NCBI GenBank assembly: GCA_050250875.1
Contig: JBFWNV010000012.1
Span: 42,855 to 106,854, forward strand
Direction: 5' to 3'
DNA length: 64,000 nucleotides
Origin: CAWAYR01 sp050250875
GTDB taxonomy: Bacteria; Acidobacteriota; Vicinamibacteria; Vicinamibacterales; UBA2999
Shown piece after piece: positions 52,033 through 61,007 of the stretch. Below the pieces are notes generated by a model, which saw nothing but the letters and a program-made list of their open reading frames with translations, made no database searches and was not told the DNA's origin. Each line of letters starts with the position of its first letter. The first letter of the stretch is position 1. A program made the position numbers and the translations under genes.

Positions 52033-53457
52033 TCACACGTCGACGACGCACTGCGCCCGCCAGCCGTCCGGCCCGTGGACGACCCGCAGCGCGGTCATCG
52101 TGGCGCCTTTCGGCTCGACCGCCGGTTCGTGCCGCTCGCGGTCGACCGGCTCGCCGATCGCGGTGGCGTGCAGGCCGGCGTCGTCGATGGCGACCGTGAA
52201 GTCGGCGAACAGCATCGAGCGGACCGCCATCTCGTAGATGAGCGCGTTCAGCCATTCGACCAGCAGCAGCTCGTCGTTGGCGGCGTGGCAGTCGAGGGCG
52301 ACCGGCGTCACCGCCCTGACCCGATCGGGCTCGGTGACGATCGCCGTCAGGGCCAGCGCCGCCTGGCGGAACGCCTCGGCCTTGGTCGGTCCGACCCCGA
52401 CGACGCCGATGTCGGCGTCGTGCGGCAGGTGTTCCCAGTGGGCCCGCGCCGCCCGGAGGTCGGCGACGGCGGCCAGCGCGGCGTCGTGCAGGGCGCCGTT
52501 GGACGCCACGAGGCCCTCGTGCCCGGACATGTGACGGCCGGCGGCGAAGTCGAACCGACGGCCGCGCAGGTCGGTCACGCGGCCGCCCGCCTCCTCGACG
52601 ACGAGCGCGCCCGCCGCCAGGTCCCAGATCGGCGCGCGCCGATCGGGTGCGGTCGGGAACCGGAGCACCAGGTCGGCGTCGCCACTGGCGACGGCGACGA
52701 GCTTGGCCTGGCTGTCCATCAGCCCGGGCGGCGCCTCGATACCGAGCGCCGCCACGACCCGGCCGAGCATCGCGGCATCGCTGTGCGTCGCCTCGACCGA
52801 GTGGAGGACGCGGGCGCGCCGTGGCTCGCCGACCCGCGACGTCACCAGACGCACCAGCTTCTGGCCGCCGCGTGCGAGCCACCAGGCGCCGCGGCCGCGC
52901 ACGGCGACGGCCGTGCCGCCGGCCCCGTGCCCTTGGCTGGCCGCGCTCGCCGCCAGCTGCCCGGGCGAGAGGCGCGGGCAGCCCAGCGCGGCGGCCTGGA
53001 CGACGCCCTGCTCGACCAGCGCCAGCGCCACCGCGTACTGCCCGCCGCGCAGCCACCCGCGCGTGCCGTCGACGGGGTCGAGGGTCCAGAAGCGCCCACC
53101 GTCGGTGCCGCGCCCGCGATCGATCCAGGCCAGCACCTGGTCGGCGCCGATCGCCGGATCGGCGCGTTGCACGGCGGCGGTGACGCGGCGCACGAGGTCG
53201 GGCGCGCCACCGAGGGCGGCGGCATCTTCCTCGGCCACCAGCGAGTCGTCGGGCCGGGCGCGGCCCAGGCGCGAGGCGATGACGGCCTGCACGGCGAAGT
53301 CCGCGACGGTGACCGGCGACGCATCGCCTTTCAGCAGCCCGTCTGGCGCGGGCTCCAGGCCGCCGAGCAGGTCGAGTGCCGCCTCGACGGCGTCCACGGC
53401 CAGCCCCGCCTCGTGCCCGAGCCGATCGGCCACCGCCGCGCGGCCCGGCCCCGTCAT
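52033..53457 (-). CDS. 3'(2'),5'-bisphosphate nucleotidase-like phosphatase fused to archease
   Basis: Fusion of 474 residues. Residues 1 to ~330 form an inositol-monophosphatase-fold enzyme closest to HAL2/CysQ: EED at 76-78, DPVDGTRGWLRGGQYAVALAL from 127 and PIWDLAAGALVVEEAGG. Residues 340-474 (junction near 52440) are a complete archease beginning HWEHLPHDADIGVVG and ending KGATMTALRVVHG... CVVDV. Archease promotes RtcB guanylation and turnover, and rtcB is next in the operon. No stop codon or alternative start lies at the junction, so it is a true fusion. It overlaps the upstream kinase gene (ATGA). Why a nucleotide 3'-phosphatase should be tied to RtcB activation is unknown; removal of pAp or of RNA 3'-phosphates are options. 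Confidence 0.9.
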   Translation of the reverse strand: MTGPGRAAVADRLGHEAGLAVDAVEAALDLLGGLEPAPDGLLKGDASPVTVADFAVQAVIASRLGRARPDDSLVAEEDAAALGGAPDLVRRVTAAVQRADPAIGADQVLAWIDRGRGTDGGRFWTLDPVDGTRGWLRGGQYAVALALVEQGVVQAAALGCPRLSPGQLAASAASQGHGAGGTAVAVRGRGAWWLARGGQKLVRLVTSRVGEPRRARVLHSVEATHSDAAMLGRVVAALGIEAPPGLMDSQAKLVAVASGDADLVLRFPTAPDRRAPIWDLAAGALVVEEAGGRVTDLRGRRFDFAAGRHMSGHEGLVASNGALHDAALAAVADLRAARAHWEHLPHDADIGVVGVGPTKAEAFRQAALALTAIVTEPDRVRAVTPVALDCHAANDELLLVEWLNALIYEMAVRSMLFADFTVAIDDAGLHATAIGEPVDRERHEPAVEPKGATMTALRVVHGPDGWRAQCVVDV

Positions 53458-55034
53458 CGGCCCTCCTCGTCGAGCCGGACCGTCACGGCGCCGAGCTGGC
53501 GCCGCAGCACGGCCGCCGCGACGTTCGCCACCCGATCGGACTCGGGTGCGGCGTCGAGTCGGTGCCAGGTGCCGGCGCCGGCGTCACCGGCCCCGGCCAG
53601 CTGGGCCTGGACGACGGCCGCGTCGGCGTCCGAGGCGTCGCGGTGGCGTCCCTCGACGCGGGCCAGCATGACCGCCGCCGGCGCCTCGAGCCAGAGGCCG
53701 GCGCACGGCGCGCCAGCCGCCGCGGCCGCCTGCTCGATGGTCGCGCGATCGTCGGGCCGCTGGTAGACCGCATCGACGATCACGGCGTGGCCGGCCGCCA
53801 GCACCTGGCGCGCGCGCTCGACCAGTACCCCGTAGACCCGCCGATTGACCTCGGCGGTGTAGCCTTCGGGGCCGAGCCGCACGTGCGGCTCGACACCGCA
53901 CAGGCGCTTGCGGACCTCGTCGCTGCGCACCACCACCGCGCCGGGCACGGCGCCGACGAGCGGCGCGAGCGCCCGGGCGAGCGTGGACTTGCCGGTGCCC
54001 GACAGCCCGCCGATGGCGATCAGGCACGGCGGCGCCGGCCGCAGGAGCTCCCGGGCGAAGGCCAGGTACTCCCCGGCTTGGCCCGCCAGCGGCTGCTGGC
54101 GCTCCGGATCGGACTGCAGGCGGGCGGCCGTGATACTGGTCTTGGCCCGCACCGCCGCCCGGCACGACAGGAACAGCGGCAGCAGCGGCAGGCCGTCGAG
54201 GTCGCCCGTCACGGCGAGATACGCGTTCCACGCCGCGTTGGCGTGGCGCGGCAGGCGCCGCCGCCACAGGTCCATCACCAGGAACGCCAGGTCGTAGAGC
54301 ACGTCCGTACACGCGATCTCGTCGTTGAACTCGACGGCGTCGAACAGGGTCGGCTGGCCGTCGAGCAGCACGATGTTGCGCAGGTGCAGGTCGCCGTGGC
54401 ACTGGCGGACGAAGCCGCCGTCACGGCGGCGGTCGAGCAGCGGGCCGTGGCGCTCGAGCGCCGTCCGCGCCTGCCGCGTCAGCTCGTCGCACGCGGCGAG
54501 ATCGAGCAGACCCGCGCCCTGCTCGGCGAGCCCGGCGGCGTTGCCGTCGATGACCCACGCCATCCCGGCCGCCCCGCCGTGGTCGTGGCGGCGTTCGGCG
54601 GTGGCGTGGAACCGCGCGATGGCGGCGGCGAGCCCCGGCATCAGCGCCGGATCGAGCTGGCCGCGCGCCGCCAGGCGATCGAACAGCCCGGCCTCGTCGA
54701 ACCGCGCCATCTCGACGAGCCAGTCCACCGGCGTGCCAGTGCCGCCGAGGGCCAGCGAGCCGTCCGGTTCGCGCGTCACCGCCACCACGCCGCGATAGAG
54801 CGCGGGCGCGGCCTTCCGGTTGATCCGGAACTCGCCCTCGCACATCGCCCGGCGGCGCTCGGGGGTGGAGAAGTCCAGGTAGTCGTAGCGCACGGCGCGC
54901 TTGAGCTTCCAGGCGCGCGCGCCGGCGAGAAAGACGATCGACGCGTGCGTCTCGATGCGCTCCACCGCCGCGCCGCCGTGCGTCGCCGGCGCCGCCAGGA
55001 AGGCGACGACCTCGGACTGGTCCTGGGTGACCAC
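53454..55034 (-). CDS. APH-like phosphotransferase fused to a P-loop kinase (AAA_33)
   Basis: Fusion of 526 residues. Residues 1-330 form an APH-like domain (KLKRAVRYDYLDFSTPERR, HGDLHLRN at 213-220, DAVEFNDEIACTDVLYDLAF). Residues 335-526 form a zeta-toxin/gluconokinase-like P-loop kinase (GGLSGTGKST at 342-351, VVRSDEVRKRL, IVDAVYQRPDDR). The same fusion is known as a conserved uncharacterised family. GTG 55034 is 15 bp after the Hsp20 stop, favoured over upstream starts inside the Hsp20 gene. A stand-alone relative of the first domain follows groEL at 36637. Confidence 0.87.
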   Translation of the reverse strand: MVTQDQSEVVAFLAAPATHGGAAVERIETHASIVFLAGARAWKLKRAVRYDYLDFSTPERRRAMCEGEFRINRKAAPALYRGVVAVTREPDGSLALGGTGTPVDWLVEMARFDEAGLFDRLAARGQLDPALMPGLAAAIARFHATAERRHDHGGAAGMAWVIDGNAAGLAEQGAGLLDLAACDELTRQARTALERHGPLLDRRRDGGFVRQCHGDLHLRNIVLLDGQPTLFDAVEFNDEIACTDVLYDLAFLVMDLWRRRLPRHANAAWNAYLAVTGDLDGLPLLPLFLSCRAAVRAKTSITAARLQSDPERQQPLAGQAGEYLAFARELLRPAPPCLIAIGGLSGTGKSTLARALAPLVGAVPGAVVVRSDEVRKRLCGVEPHVRLGPEGYTAEVNRRVYGVLVERARQVLAAGHAVIVDAVYQRPDDRATIEQAAAAAGAPCAGLWLEAPAAVMLARVEGRHRDASDADAAVVQAQLAGAGDAGAGTWHRLDAAPESDRVANVAAAVLRRQLGAVTVRLDEEGR

Positions 55035-55048
55035 GGCCGGTGCGCCGC

Positions 55049-55525
55049 CTACGCGGTCCGTACGTCGATCCGCGTCGCCAGGCGGGCCAGCGGCGCGGTG
55101 ACCCGCAGCATGCCGTTGCGGCACTCGGCCGTCACCCGCGACGGGTCGATGGGCTCGGGGAACACGCAGCTGCGGAACAGCGGTCCGGTGGCGAACTCGC
55201 AGAGCACCGTCTCGCCGTCCGCCTCGCCGTCCGTATGGTGTACGTCGGCGCTGACGAGCAGCTCCGTCGGCGTCGCGCGCACGTCGAGCTGCCTGGCGTC
55301 GAGCCCGGCGACGGCCGCCCTGACGACGAAGGCGTCGGGCCGGCGCCGGATCTCGACGGCGGGCCGCCAGACCGTTTCCCGCTCGGCCCTCAGCCAGTCG
55401 TCCACCGCCTGGCCGACCGCCGCGCCGCGCTCGCGGAAGATCCGCTGCGCCCGATCGGCAATCCGCTTCTGCACCGCCTGGATGTCGTCGAACACGCTCT
55501 CGACGGCGTGGAACCTGACCTTCAT
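55049..55525 (-). CDS. Hsp20-family small heat-shock protein with DUF2934-like N-terminus
   Basis: Holdase of 158 residues. The N-terminal part (IADRAQRIFRERGAAVGQAVDDWLRAERE) resembles DUF2934, often joined to Hsp20 domains. The alpha-crystallin domain (about 50-155) has RRRPDAFVVRAAVAGLDARQLDV and ends NGMLRVTAPLA. The IxI tail motif is not clear, which may limit oligomer exchange. First gene of the five-gene operon containing archease and rtcB, so heat or redox stress is a likely inducer. Confidence 0.85.
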   Translation of the reverse strand: MKVRFHAVESVFDDIQAVQKRIADRAQRIFRERGAAVGQAVDDWLRAERETVWRPAVEIRRRPDAFVVRAAVAGLDARQLDVRATPTELLVSADVHHTDGEADGETVLCEFATGPLFRSCVFPEPIDPSRVTAECRNGMLRVTAPLARLATRIDVRTA

Positions 55526-55693
55526 CTCCGCCTCCCTGGTTCAGGCTCGTGACGCGCGCGAACCCGCATCACGGCATACCGGCAACATGCGTGCCGCCGT
55601 GGCCGCCGTCAGGACGCGTCGTCGCGCCGCCGGTGGCTGGAACGCCGGCGAAGAATCCTCGCCGGGGCGGAAAAAATCCGGCGAGGGTCGCGG

Positions 55694-56977
55694 TCAGCGC
55701 TGGCGGGCGGTGCCCGACGGCTTGCCGATGATCGCCAGGCCGACGCGGTTGGTGCTCGTCTGGTGGATCGCCAGGTTGCCGTCGGGGGTCCTGCGCATGT
55801 GGCGGATGATGCCCACGCCCGACGGCACGGCCCAGCTCTGGAAGCGCTCGGTCTTCGGATCGAACCGCACCAACGCGTCCGGGCGCTGGCCCGATTCGTT
55901 GTACCAGATGACGTCGTCGATCACCTCGATGGCGTAGGGATGCGAGCGGGCGCCGCTCGGCGACCGCCATTCCTTGACCTCGCCGGTGGCCGGGTTCAGG
56001 CGGCCGAGCCGGCCGAGCGACGAGTTGACGAACCAGATCATGTCGTCGCTGGTGATCGCCAGCCGGCGCGACGTCGAGGCCGGGTCGGGCAGCGGGTACT
56101 CGCGCACGGCCATCGTCTTCGGGTCCATGCGGCCGATCCTGGCGGCGCCGTTGTAGGAGACCCAGATGTCGCCCTTGGAATCCTGCTTGAGGCCGTACGG
56201 CCGCGCCCGCGGCGTCGGCAGCGTCACCAGCCGGATGTCGCCGGTCGACGGCACGAGGCGGCCGAGCATGTTGCTCTGCTGCAGCGTGAAGTAGAGCGTG
56301 CCGTCCCGGCCGAAGATCCCGGTGTGCGGATCGCGCGCCGCCGGGTCGGGCATCTTGAAGACCGTGATGTCGCCGGTGGCCGGCACGAACCTGCCGATCG
56401 TGCCGTTGCCGTTGCCCATGTACCAGATGTTGCCGTCGGCGTCGTCGACGATGCTGTGCGGCTTCGACGCCGGATCGAGGCGGAACTCCTTCATCTCGCC
56501 GCTGGCCGGATTCAGCCGCCCGATCAGGCTGATGAACTGGCCGTTCCACCAGATCGTGCCGTCCCGGGTCTGCAGCGGATCGCGCGAGCGCTGCCCCAGG
56601 GTCGGCACGCGCCACTCGCGGAAGGTCACCGCGACGTCGCCGGCGACGAGCTCCGGCGCGCGGCCCGGCCTGGGCGGGAAGTGCGCCGCCAGATAGCCGG
56701 TGATCTCGGCCTCGCGATCCGCGGGCAGCGCCACCATCGTGGCGATCAGATCCTTCCACGCGGCCCGTGAATACCCGGCGGCGTCGCCGATGAGCCCGAG
56801 TCCGTGACAGGCGCCGCACGTGGCGGTGACGGCCTCCCGCCCCGGGCCGTCGGGCAGCACGACCGGCGCCCGGCCGCCGCCCTGGCGCGGCTCCTGTGCG
56901 TGCACGCCGGCGGCGATGGCCGCGGCGGCGATGAGCGACGAGATGACGACGGCGGCTGAGCTCGGCAGTTTCGGCAT
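55694..56977 (-). CDS. Virginiamycin-B-lyase-like propeller with c-type haem domain
   Basis: Exported protein of 427 residues. Signal peptide (1-27), a single c-type haem site CGACH (near 54-58) in a short cytochrome domain, then six or more propeller blades with repeated GRLNPASGEMKEF, IGRFVPATGDITVF, LGRLVPSTGDIRLV and IGRMDPKTMAVREY segments. The propeller matches Vgb/SMP-30-like streptogramin lyases, but the haem domain suggests an electron-transfer or dehydrogenase role rather than antibiotic inactivation. The family is expanded in some acidobacteria. No partner oxidase is adjacent. Confidence 0.88.
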   Translation of the reverse strand: MPKLPSSAAVVISSLIAAAAIAAGVHAQEPRQGGGRAPVVLPDGPGREAVTATCGACHGLGLIGDAAGYSRAAWKDLIATMVALPADREAEITGYLAAHFPPRPGRAPELVAGDVAVTFREWRVPTLGQRSRDPLQTRDGTIWWNGQFISLIGRLNPASGEMKEFRLDPASKPHSIVDDADGNIWYMGNGNGTIGRFVPATGDITVFKMPDPAARDPHTGIFGRDGTLYFTLQQSNMLGRLVPSTGDIRLVTLPTPRARPYGLKQDSKGDIWVSYNGAARIGRMDPKTMAVREYPLPDPASTSRRLAITSDDMIWFVNSSLGRLGRLNPATGEVKEWRSPSGARSHPYAIEVIDDVIWYNESGQRPDALVRFDPKTERFQSWAVPSGVGIIRHMRRTPDGNLAIHQTSTNRVGLAIIGKPSGTARQR

Positions 56978-57068
56978 GGCCCGTCCTCCCGGATCGGCCG
57001 ATGGTAGCCGCGGCGACGCCCGGGCTCAAGGGCCGTCGGCGCCGCGTGAGACGTTCACCACGGCGTGA

Positions 57069-57386
57069 CCGCACCGGCATCTCGGGCGACCCCCGGGCGA
57101 TCGGCGCGTCCGGGGTGCGTGCGCCCTCGACTGTCCCGACGTCTACCTGACCTTCGAGCGCGGCGCCCAGGACTACGACCCGACGATCGCCGCCACCGAC
57201 GATCCCGACGAGCGCCTGCGCATCGACGTGTTCCTCGTGCACGGCCAGGAGGCGGCGGCGTTGGCCGTGCGGCAATCGGGCTACCGGGTCTGGGCGCGGT
57301 TCAGCGAGCACGCGCTCGGCCAGACCGCCTTCACTCTCGAGTCCGGCCCTGACCTCGGCCCGGCGCTGGCACCCGTGGCAGACTGA
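57069..57386 (+). pseudogene. Coding-like remnant without a start codon
   Basis: A frame open from 57069 to a stop at 57384-57386 has strong coding character (nearly all third positions G or C). It reads CPDVYLTFERGAQDYDPTIA, then RIDVFLVHGQEAAALAVRQS and YRVWARFSEHALGQ. No ATG, GTG or TTG start lies upstream of the coding-like part in this frame, and a stop at 57066 closes it. I interpret it as the 3' part of a gene whose 5' end was lost, or a gene with a frameshift near 57115. Family not recognised. Confidence 0.45.
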
Positions 57387-57424
57387 CCGAGTACCGGATC
57401 CCCCCGCCCGGTCGCGGAGTCGCC

Positions 57425-58822
57425 ATGGCCGAAACCATCATCAGACCGGCGGTACCAGAAGCGTTCGAACAGTTCGGCAGCGCCGTCGCCTCCGGGCGCG
57501 ACACCCTCGTCGTCGGTGCCCAGCACGATGCGGGCGTCGGGCGCGTCTACGTGTTCGTGTGGAACGGGTCGGCGTGGGCCGAGCAGGCGATGCTGCAGGC
57601 CAGCGACCGGACCGGATTGGACCACTTCGGAGCGTCGGTGGCGCTGAGTGGCGATGCGTTGGTCGTCGCGGCGCCTGGGGCCGGGGCCGCCGGTCAGGCC
57701 TACGTGTTCAGGCGGGCCGGTGGCGCGTGGAGTGAGGAGGCGGTGCTGCGGCCGAGTGGCGCCAGCTCCTACGGATTCGCCGCCTCGGTGGCCATCGACG
57801 GCGACGACGTGCTGGTCGGCGGCAACCAGGCGGCGTATTTCTACCGGCGCGGCGGGACGACCTGGACCGAGACCGCGCGGGTGACGCCGCCGTCGGCGAG
57901 CGCCGGCAGCCGCTTCGGCGGCGCCGTCGCCGTGCACGGCGACCACGCGGTCGTGGGCGACGAGTGGGAGGGCGGCGCCGCGCCGCACCACGGATCGGCC
58001 GGTGTCTTCCGGCGCAACGGCACTGGCTGGGCTTTCGTGCCGCCGCTCCTCACATCGCCCGACCCGCGGGCCTACGACCACTTCGGTCAGGCCGTGGCGA
58101 TTCACGGCGATCGGCTGATCGTCGGCGCGCCGGGCGTCGTCGGCGGCGGCGTGGTCGATGCCGGCGCCGCCTACGTCTACGTCAAGGTCGGCGTGTCCTG
58201 GGGGCTCGAGCAGAAGCTCGAGCCGGCCGTCGTCGACCTGCCGCACCTGGTCCACGACTTCGGCGCCGCCGTGTCGCTCAGCGGCGAGTTCGCCGTCGTC
58301 GGCAACCCGACCGACCATCACCCGCACCCGGGCAGCGGCGCCGCGCATCTGTTCCAACGGTCCGGGTCGCGCTGGACGCGGGTGCCCCCCGTGCTGCGCG
58401 CGATGGCCAGCGGCCAGTTCGACTACTACGGCGATGCCGTGTCGGTGAGCGATGCCGGCGTGTTCGTCGGGGCCCGCGACGTTCGCGTCACCGACTACAG
58501 CCAGGGCCTCGTTTACGCCTATGCGCTGCCGGCCGACCTGGCGGACCGGCTGCGGGTGCACCGCGACTGGGCGCGCTATGCGAAGGTGCTGTTCGGACTG
58601 ATCAGCGGCGGGCCCGGGGTGATCATCGAGCCGGGATCGGGCCCGGCGCCCGTCGATCCCGAGCCGTTCGTGGAGTGGTCGGCCCTCGACCGCGGGCTGC
58701 GCCAGCGCCTGGTTGCCGAGGCGCTGCGCCGGGTGGCCGAGACGATCGACGACCGGAAGCTGCGTGAGCGGGTGGTCGAGGTGGCGCGCGCGGTGGCGAA
58801 GAAGGCCGGCGACCAGCGATGA
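57425..58822 (+). CDS. FG-GAP repeat (integrin-alpha-like) propeller protein
   Basis: Protein of 465 residues with six or seven repeats of the FG-GAP type, each around 50 residues: FGSAVASGRDTLVVGAQHD, FGASVALSGDALVVAAPGA, FGGAVAVHGDHAVVGD and FGQAVAIHGDRLIVGAPG. Unlike most members it has no signal peptide, starting MAETIIRPAVPEAFEQ, so it may be cytoplasmic or use another route. The C-terminal 90 residues are helical and basic (LRERVVEVARAVAKK). The stop overlaps the next gene (ATGA). Confidence 0.85.
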   Translation: MAETIIRPAVPEAFEQFGSAVASGRDTLVVGAQHDAGVGRVYVFVWNGSAWAEQAMLQASDRTGLDHFGASVALSGDALVVAAPGAGAAGQAYVFRRAGGAWSEEAVLRPSGASSYGFAASVAIDGDDVLVGGNQAAYFYRRGGTTWTETARVTPPSASAGSRFGGAVAVHGDHAVVGDEWEGGAAPHHGSAGVFRRNGTGWAFVPPLLTSPDPRAYDHFGQAVAIHGDRLIVGAPGVVGGGVVDAGAAYVYVKVGVSWGLEQKLEPAVVDLPHLVHDFGAAVSLSGEFAVVGNPTDHHPHPGSGAAHLFQRSGSRWTRVPPVLRAMASGQFDYYGDAVSVSDAGVFVGARDVRVTDYSQGLVYAYALPADLADRLRVHRDWARYAKVLFGLISGGPGVIIEPGSGPAPVDPEPFVEWSALDRGLRQRLVAEALRRVAETIDDRKLRERVVEVARAVAKKAGDQR

Positions 58823-59835
58823 TGGAGGGCAGGCCGGCGTCACGGAACTTCCGTCCGCCGGCGCCAGTCTCACCTGTCATGACCGCCAAGCTCAACCGTC
58901 GCGCCCTGCTCACCTCGGGCGCCTTGGCCGGCGTCGGCGCCGCCTGGACCGGGCTGTCGGAGTCGTGGTCGGCCAGGTTCCTGCGCGGCCGCATGGCCGA
59001 GATCGGCACCGACGTGCCGCCGGCGCCGCACACGCCCGTCCCGGACACCTGGACCGACAACGCCGTGACGCTGGCCTGGCTCGGCCACGCCACCGTCCTC
59101 CTCAACTTCTACGGCCTGCGCGTGCTGACCGATCCGGTGCTGTTCACCCGCATCGGCGTCGATCTGGGCATCGGCAGTCTCGGGCCCAAGCGGCTGGTGC
59201 AGTGCGCGCTCACTCCCGACGCGCTGCCCGAACTCGACCTGGTGCTGGTGTCACACGCGCACTTCGACCATCTCGACACGCCGTCGCTGGCCGCGGTGCG
59301 CGGCCGGCCGGCGGCGGTGATGGCGGCGGGGACCAGCGATCTGCTGCCGCGTCGCGCCTATCGCACCGTGCAGGAGCTGCGCTGGAACGAGTCGGCCCGC
59401 GTCGTCACGCCGCGCGGCGAGGTGCTGGTGCGCGCGATCGAGGTCAAGCACTGGGGCGCCCGAATCCAGCGCGACACCTGGCGCGGCTACACCGGCTGGA
59501 TCCTCGAGCGCGAAGGCCGGCGCCTGCTCATCGGCGGCGACACCGCGAACACCCAGGTGTTCGCCGCGTATCGGCGCTTCGGCCCGTTCGACGCCGCGGT
59601 CATGCCGATTGGCGCCTACGACCCGTGGATCAGCAACCACTGCACGCCGGAACAGGCCATCGCCATGGCCGACGCCGCCGGCGCCCGGCTGATCGTGCCG
59701 GTGCACCACCAGTCGTTCAGCCTCAGCCGCGAGCCGGTGCGCGAGCCGATCGAACGGGCCGAGCGGATGCTCGCCGCCGAGCGCGGCCGGCTCGGCCTGC
59801 GCGAGGTCGGCGAGACTCTGGTCGTCCGCGCGTGA
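58819..59835 (+). CDS. Metallo-beta-lactamase-fold hydrolase with Tat-like signal
   Basis: Protein of 338 residues (or 318 if it starts at ATG 58879). The zinc-binding motif is SHAHFDHLDTP; other ligands are in IEVKHWGA, GGDTANTQ and PVHHQSFS, matching the NAPE-PLD/UlaG-like subfamily. LNRRALLTSGALAGVGAAW near residue 25 is a twin-arginine-like signal, which fits better at the N-terminus if 58879 is the start. ATG 58819 overlaps the previous stop, which favours coupling. Possibly acts on phospholipid-like or lactone substrates outside the cytoplasm. Confidence 0.85.
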   Translation: MMEGRPASRNFRPPAPVSPVMTAKLNRRALLTSGALAGVGAAWTGLSESWSARFLRGRMAEIGTDVPPAPHTPVPDTWTDNAVTLAWLGHATVLLNFYGLRVLTDPVLFTRIGVDLGIGSLGPKRLVQCALTPDALPELDLVLVSHAHFDHLDTPSLAAVRGRPAAVMAAGTSDLLPRRAYRTVQELRWNESARVVTPRGEVLVRAIEVKHWGARIQRDTWRGYTGWILEREGRRLLIGGDTANTQVFAAYRRFGPFDAAVMPIGAYDPWISNHCTPEQAIAMADAAGARLIVPVHHQSFSLSREPVREPIERAERMLAAERGRLGLREVGETLVVRA

Positions 59836-60135
59836 TCGCGGCGGGTACGTAGGCCCGAGATTCAGCTCTGCCGCGCGGCGGCTCTGAAGAGCCGCCCACG
59901 TGCCCCCGTCGCCAGCGGCAACACCTCCGGCTCTCGAGGTTGGCCTCGATCTCCGCTCTGCTGCGCCACACCGGCCGCATCTCCCTGCGCGAGGCGCGCG
60001 GCAGCTGATCCTCGCGAGGTCGGGGGTGCCGCCATCGTAATGGCTTCGCTGTCCGATATCATCAGGAGCAAGCGCGCTGCCGGTCGTCCACGTGATCGGG
60101 GTGCTCGATGTCCTGGAGACCGCCCGTGACGCGAG
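59836..60135. other. Non-coding spacer at the edge of a decayed island
   Basis: No supportable gene. Short open frames here lack coding bias. GCCGCGCGGCGGC and GCGCGAGGCGCGCG palindromic strings occur. It probably includes unrecognisable 5' parts of the penicillin acylase pseudogene that follows. Confidence 0.5.
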
Positions 60136-60977
60136 GTGCTGCGCGCCGGACCGCTGCACACCGTGGCCGATATGGTGCGCCTGCAGAACGACGACTTGTC
60201 CTTGCTGGCCCGATCGCTCGTGCCACTGCTCAGCGACCTGGCCATCGCCGACCCGCCGGCCGCGAAGGCCCAACAGGCGCTTCTGGCGTGGGACTACGTT
60301 CTTGACAAGAACTCAGCGGCGGCCGGCCTCCGACCACGCCAGGCCAACGCCCCTGCCACCGCCGGATCCTGATCTGCGAGATGTGGCAGCGCCGACTGCT
60401 GGTCAACATTCGTGACCTGCTGGTCCCAGAGTCGGCGCGTGGCGTCTTCGAGGGTCATCGTGTGGTTGCACGCGCCTGACGGCCGGTTCGGCGAGAACCC
60501 GATCGCCGGCCGCGACAGGGTGCTGACGTCGAGCCTCGAGCAGGCCGCGGTCGAGCTCACCAAGAAGCTGGGCCCGACATGACGCGGTGGCAGTACGGGC
60601 AGGCGGACTACCACCATGCCCTCATCCGGCATCCGCTCAGTGCCGCGGTCAAGCCGGACGTGCGCTCGCGCTTGGATGTCGGCCCCGCGCCTCGTGGCGG
60701 TGACTCCTACACGGTGACCGCCACCGGGGGCACCGACAATCAGATGTCGGGTGGGTCGCTCAAGCTGATCGCCGACCTGAAGGACTGGGACAGCTCGATT
60801 GCGTTGAACAATCCCGGGCAGTCGGGCGATCCGTGCAGCCCCCTCTACCGCGACCTGTTCGAGTTGTGCTCCAAGGGCCGGTACTTCCCGATCTTCTATT
60901 CCCGGGCTCGTGTCGAATCGGTGACCGAACACACCCAGGTGTTGCGGCCGGCGTCCCCCGGCGCCGCGCAACGGTAG
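60136..60977 (+). pseudogene. Penicillin/AHL acylase family pseudogene (several frameshifts)
   Basis: C-terminal half of a penicillin acylase (Ntn hydrolase) spread over shifting frames: HTVADMVRLQNDDLSLLARSL and LLAWDYVLDKNSAAA (60136-60320), EMWQRRLLVNIRDLL (from ~60380), WLHAPDGRFGENPIAGRD (60463-60516) and DMTRWQYGQADYHHALIRHPL onward to HTQVLRP (60579-60950). At least three single-base frame changes (around 60370, 60460 and 60580) interrupt it. The N-terminal catalytic serine domain is missing. An active form would hydrolyse amide side chains of beta-lactams or acyl-homoserine lactones; this copy cannot. Confidence 0.85.
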
Positions 60978-61007
60978 GCCGGAGATCTCGCCCCGCTGCC
61001 GACACCC

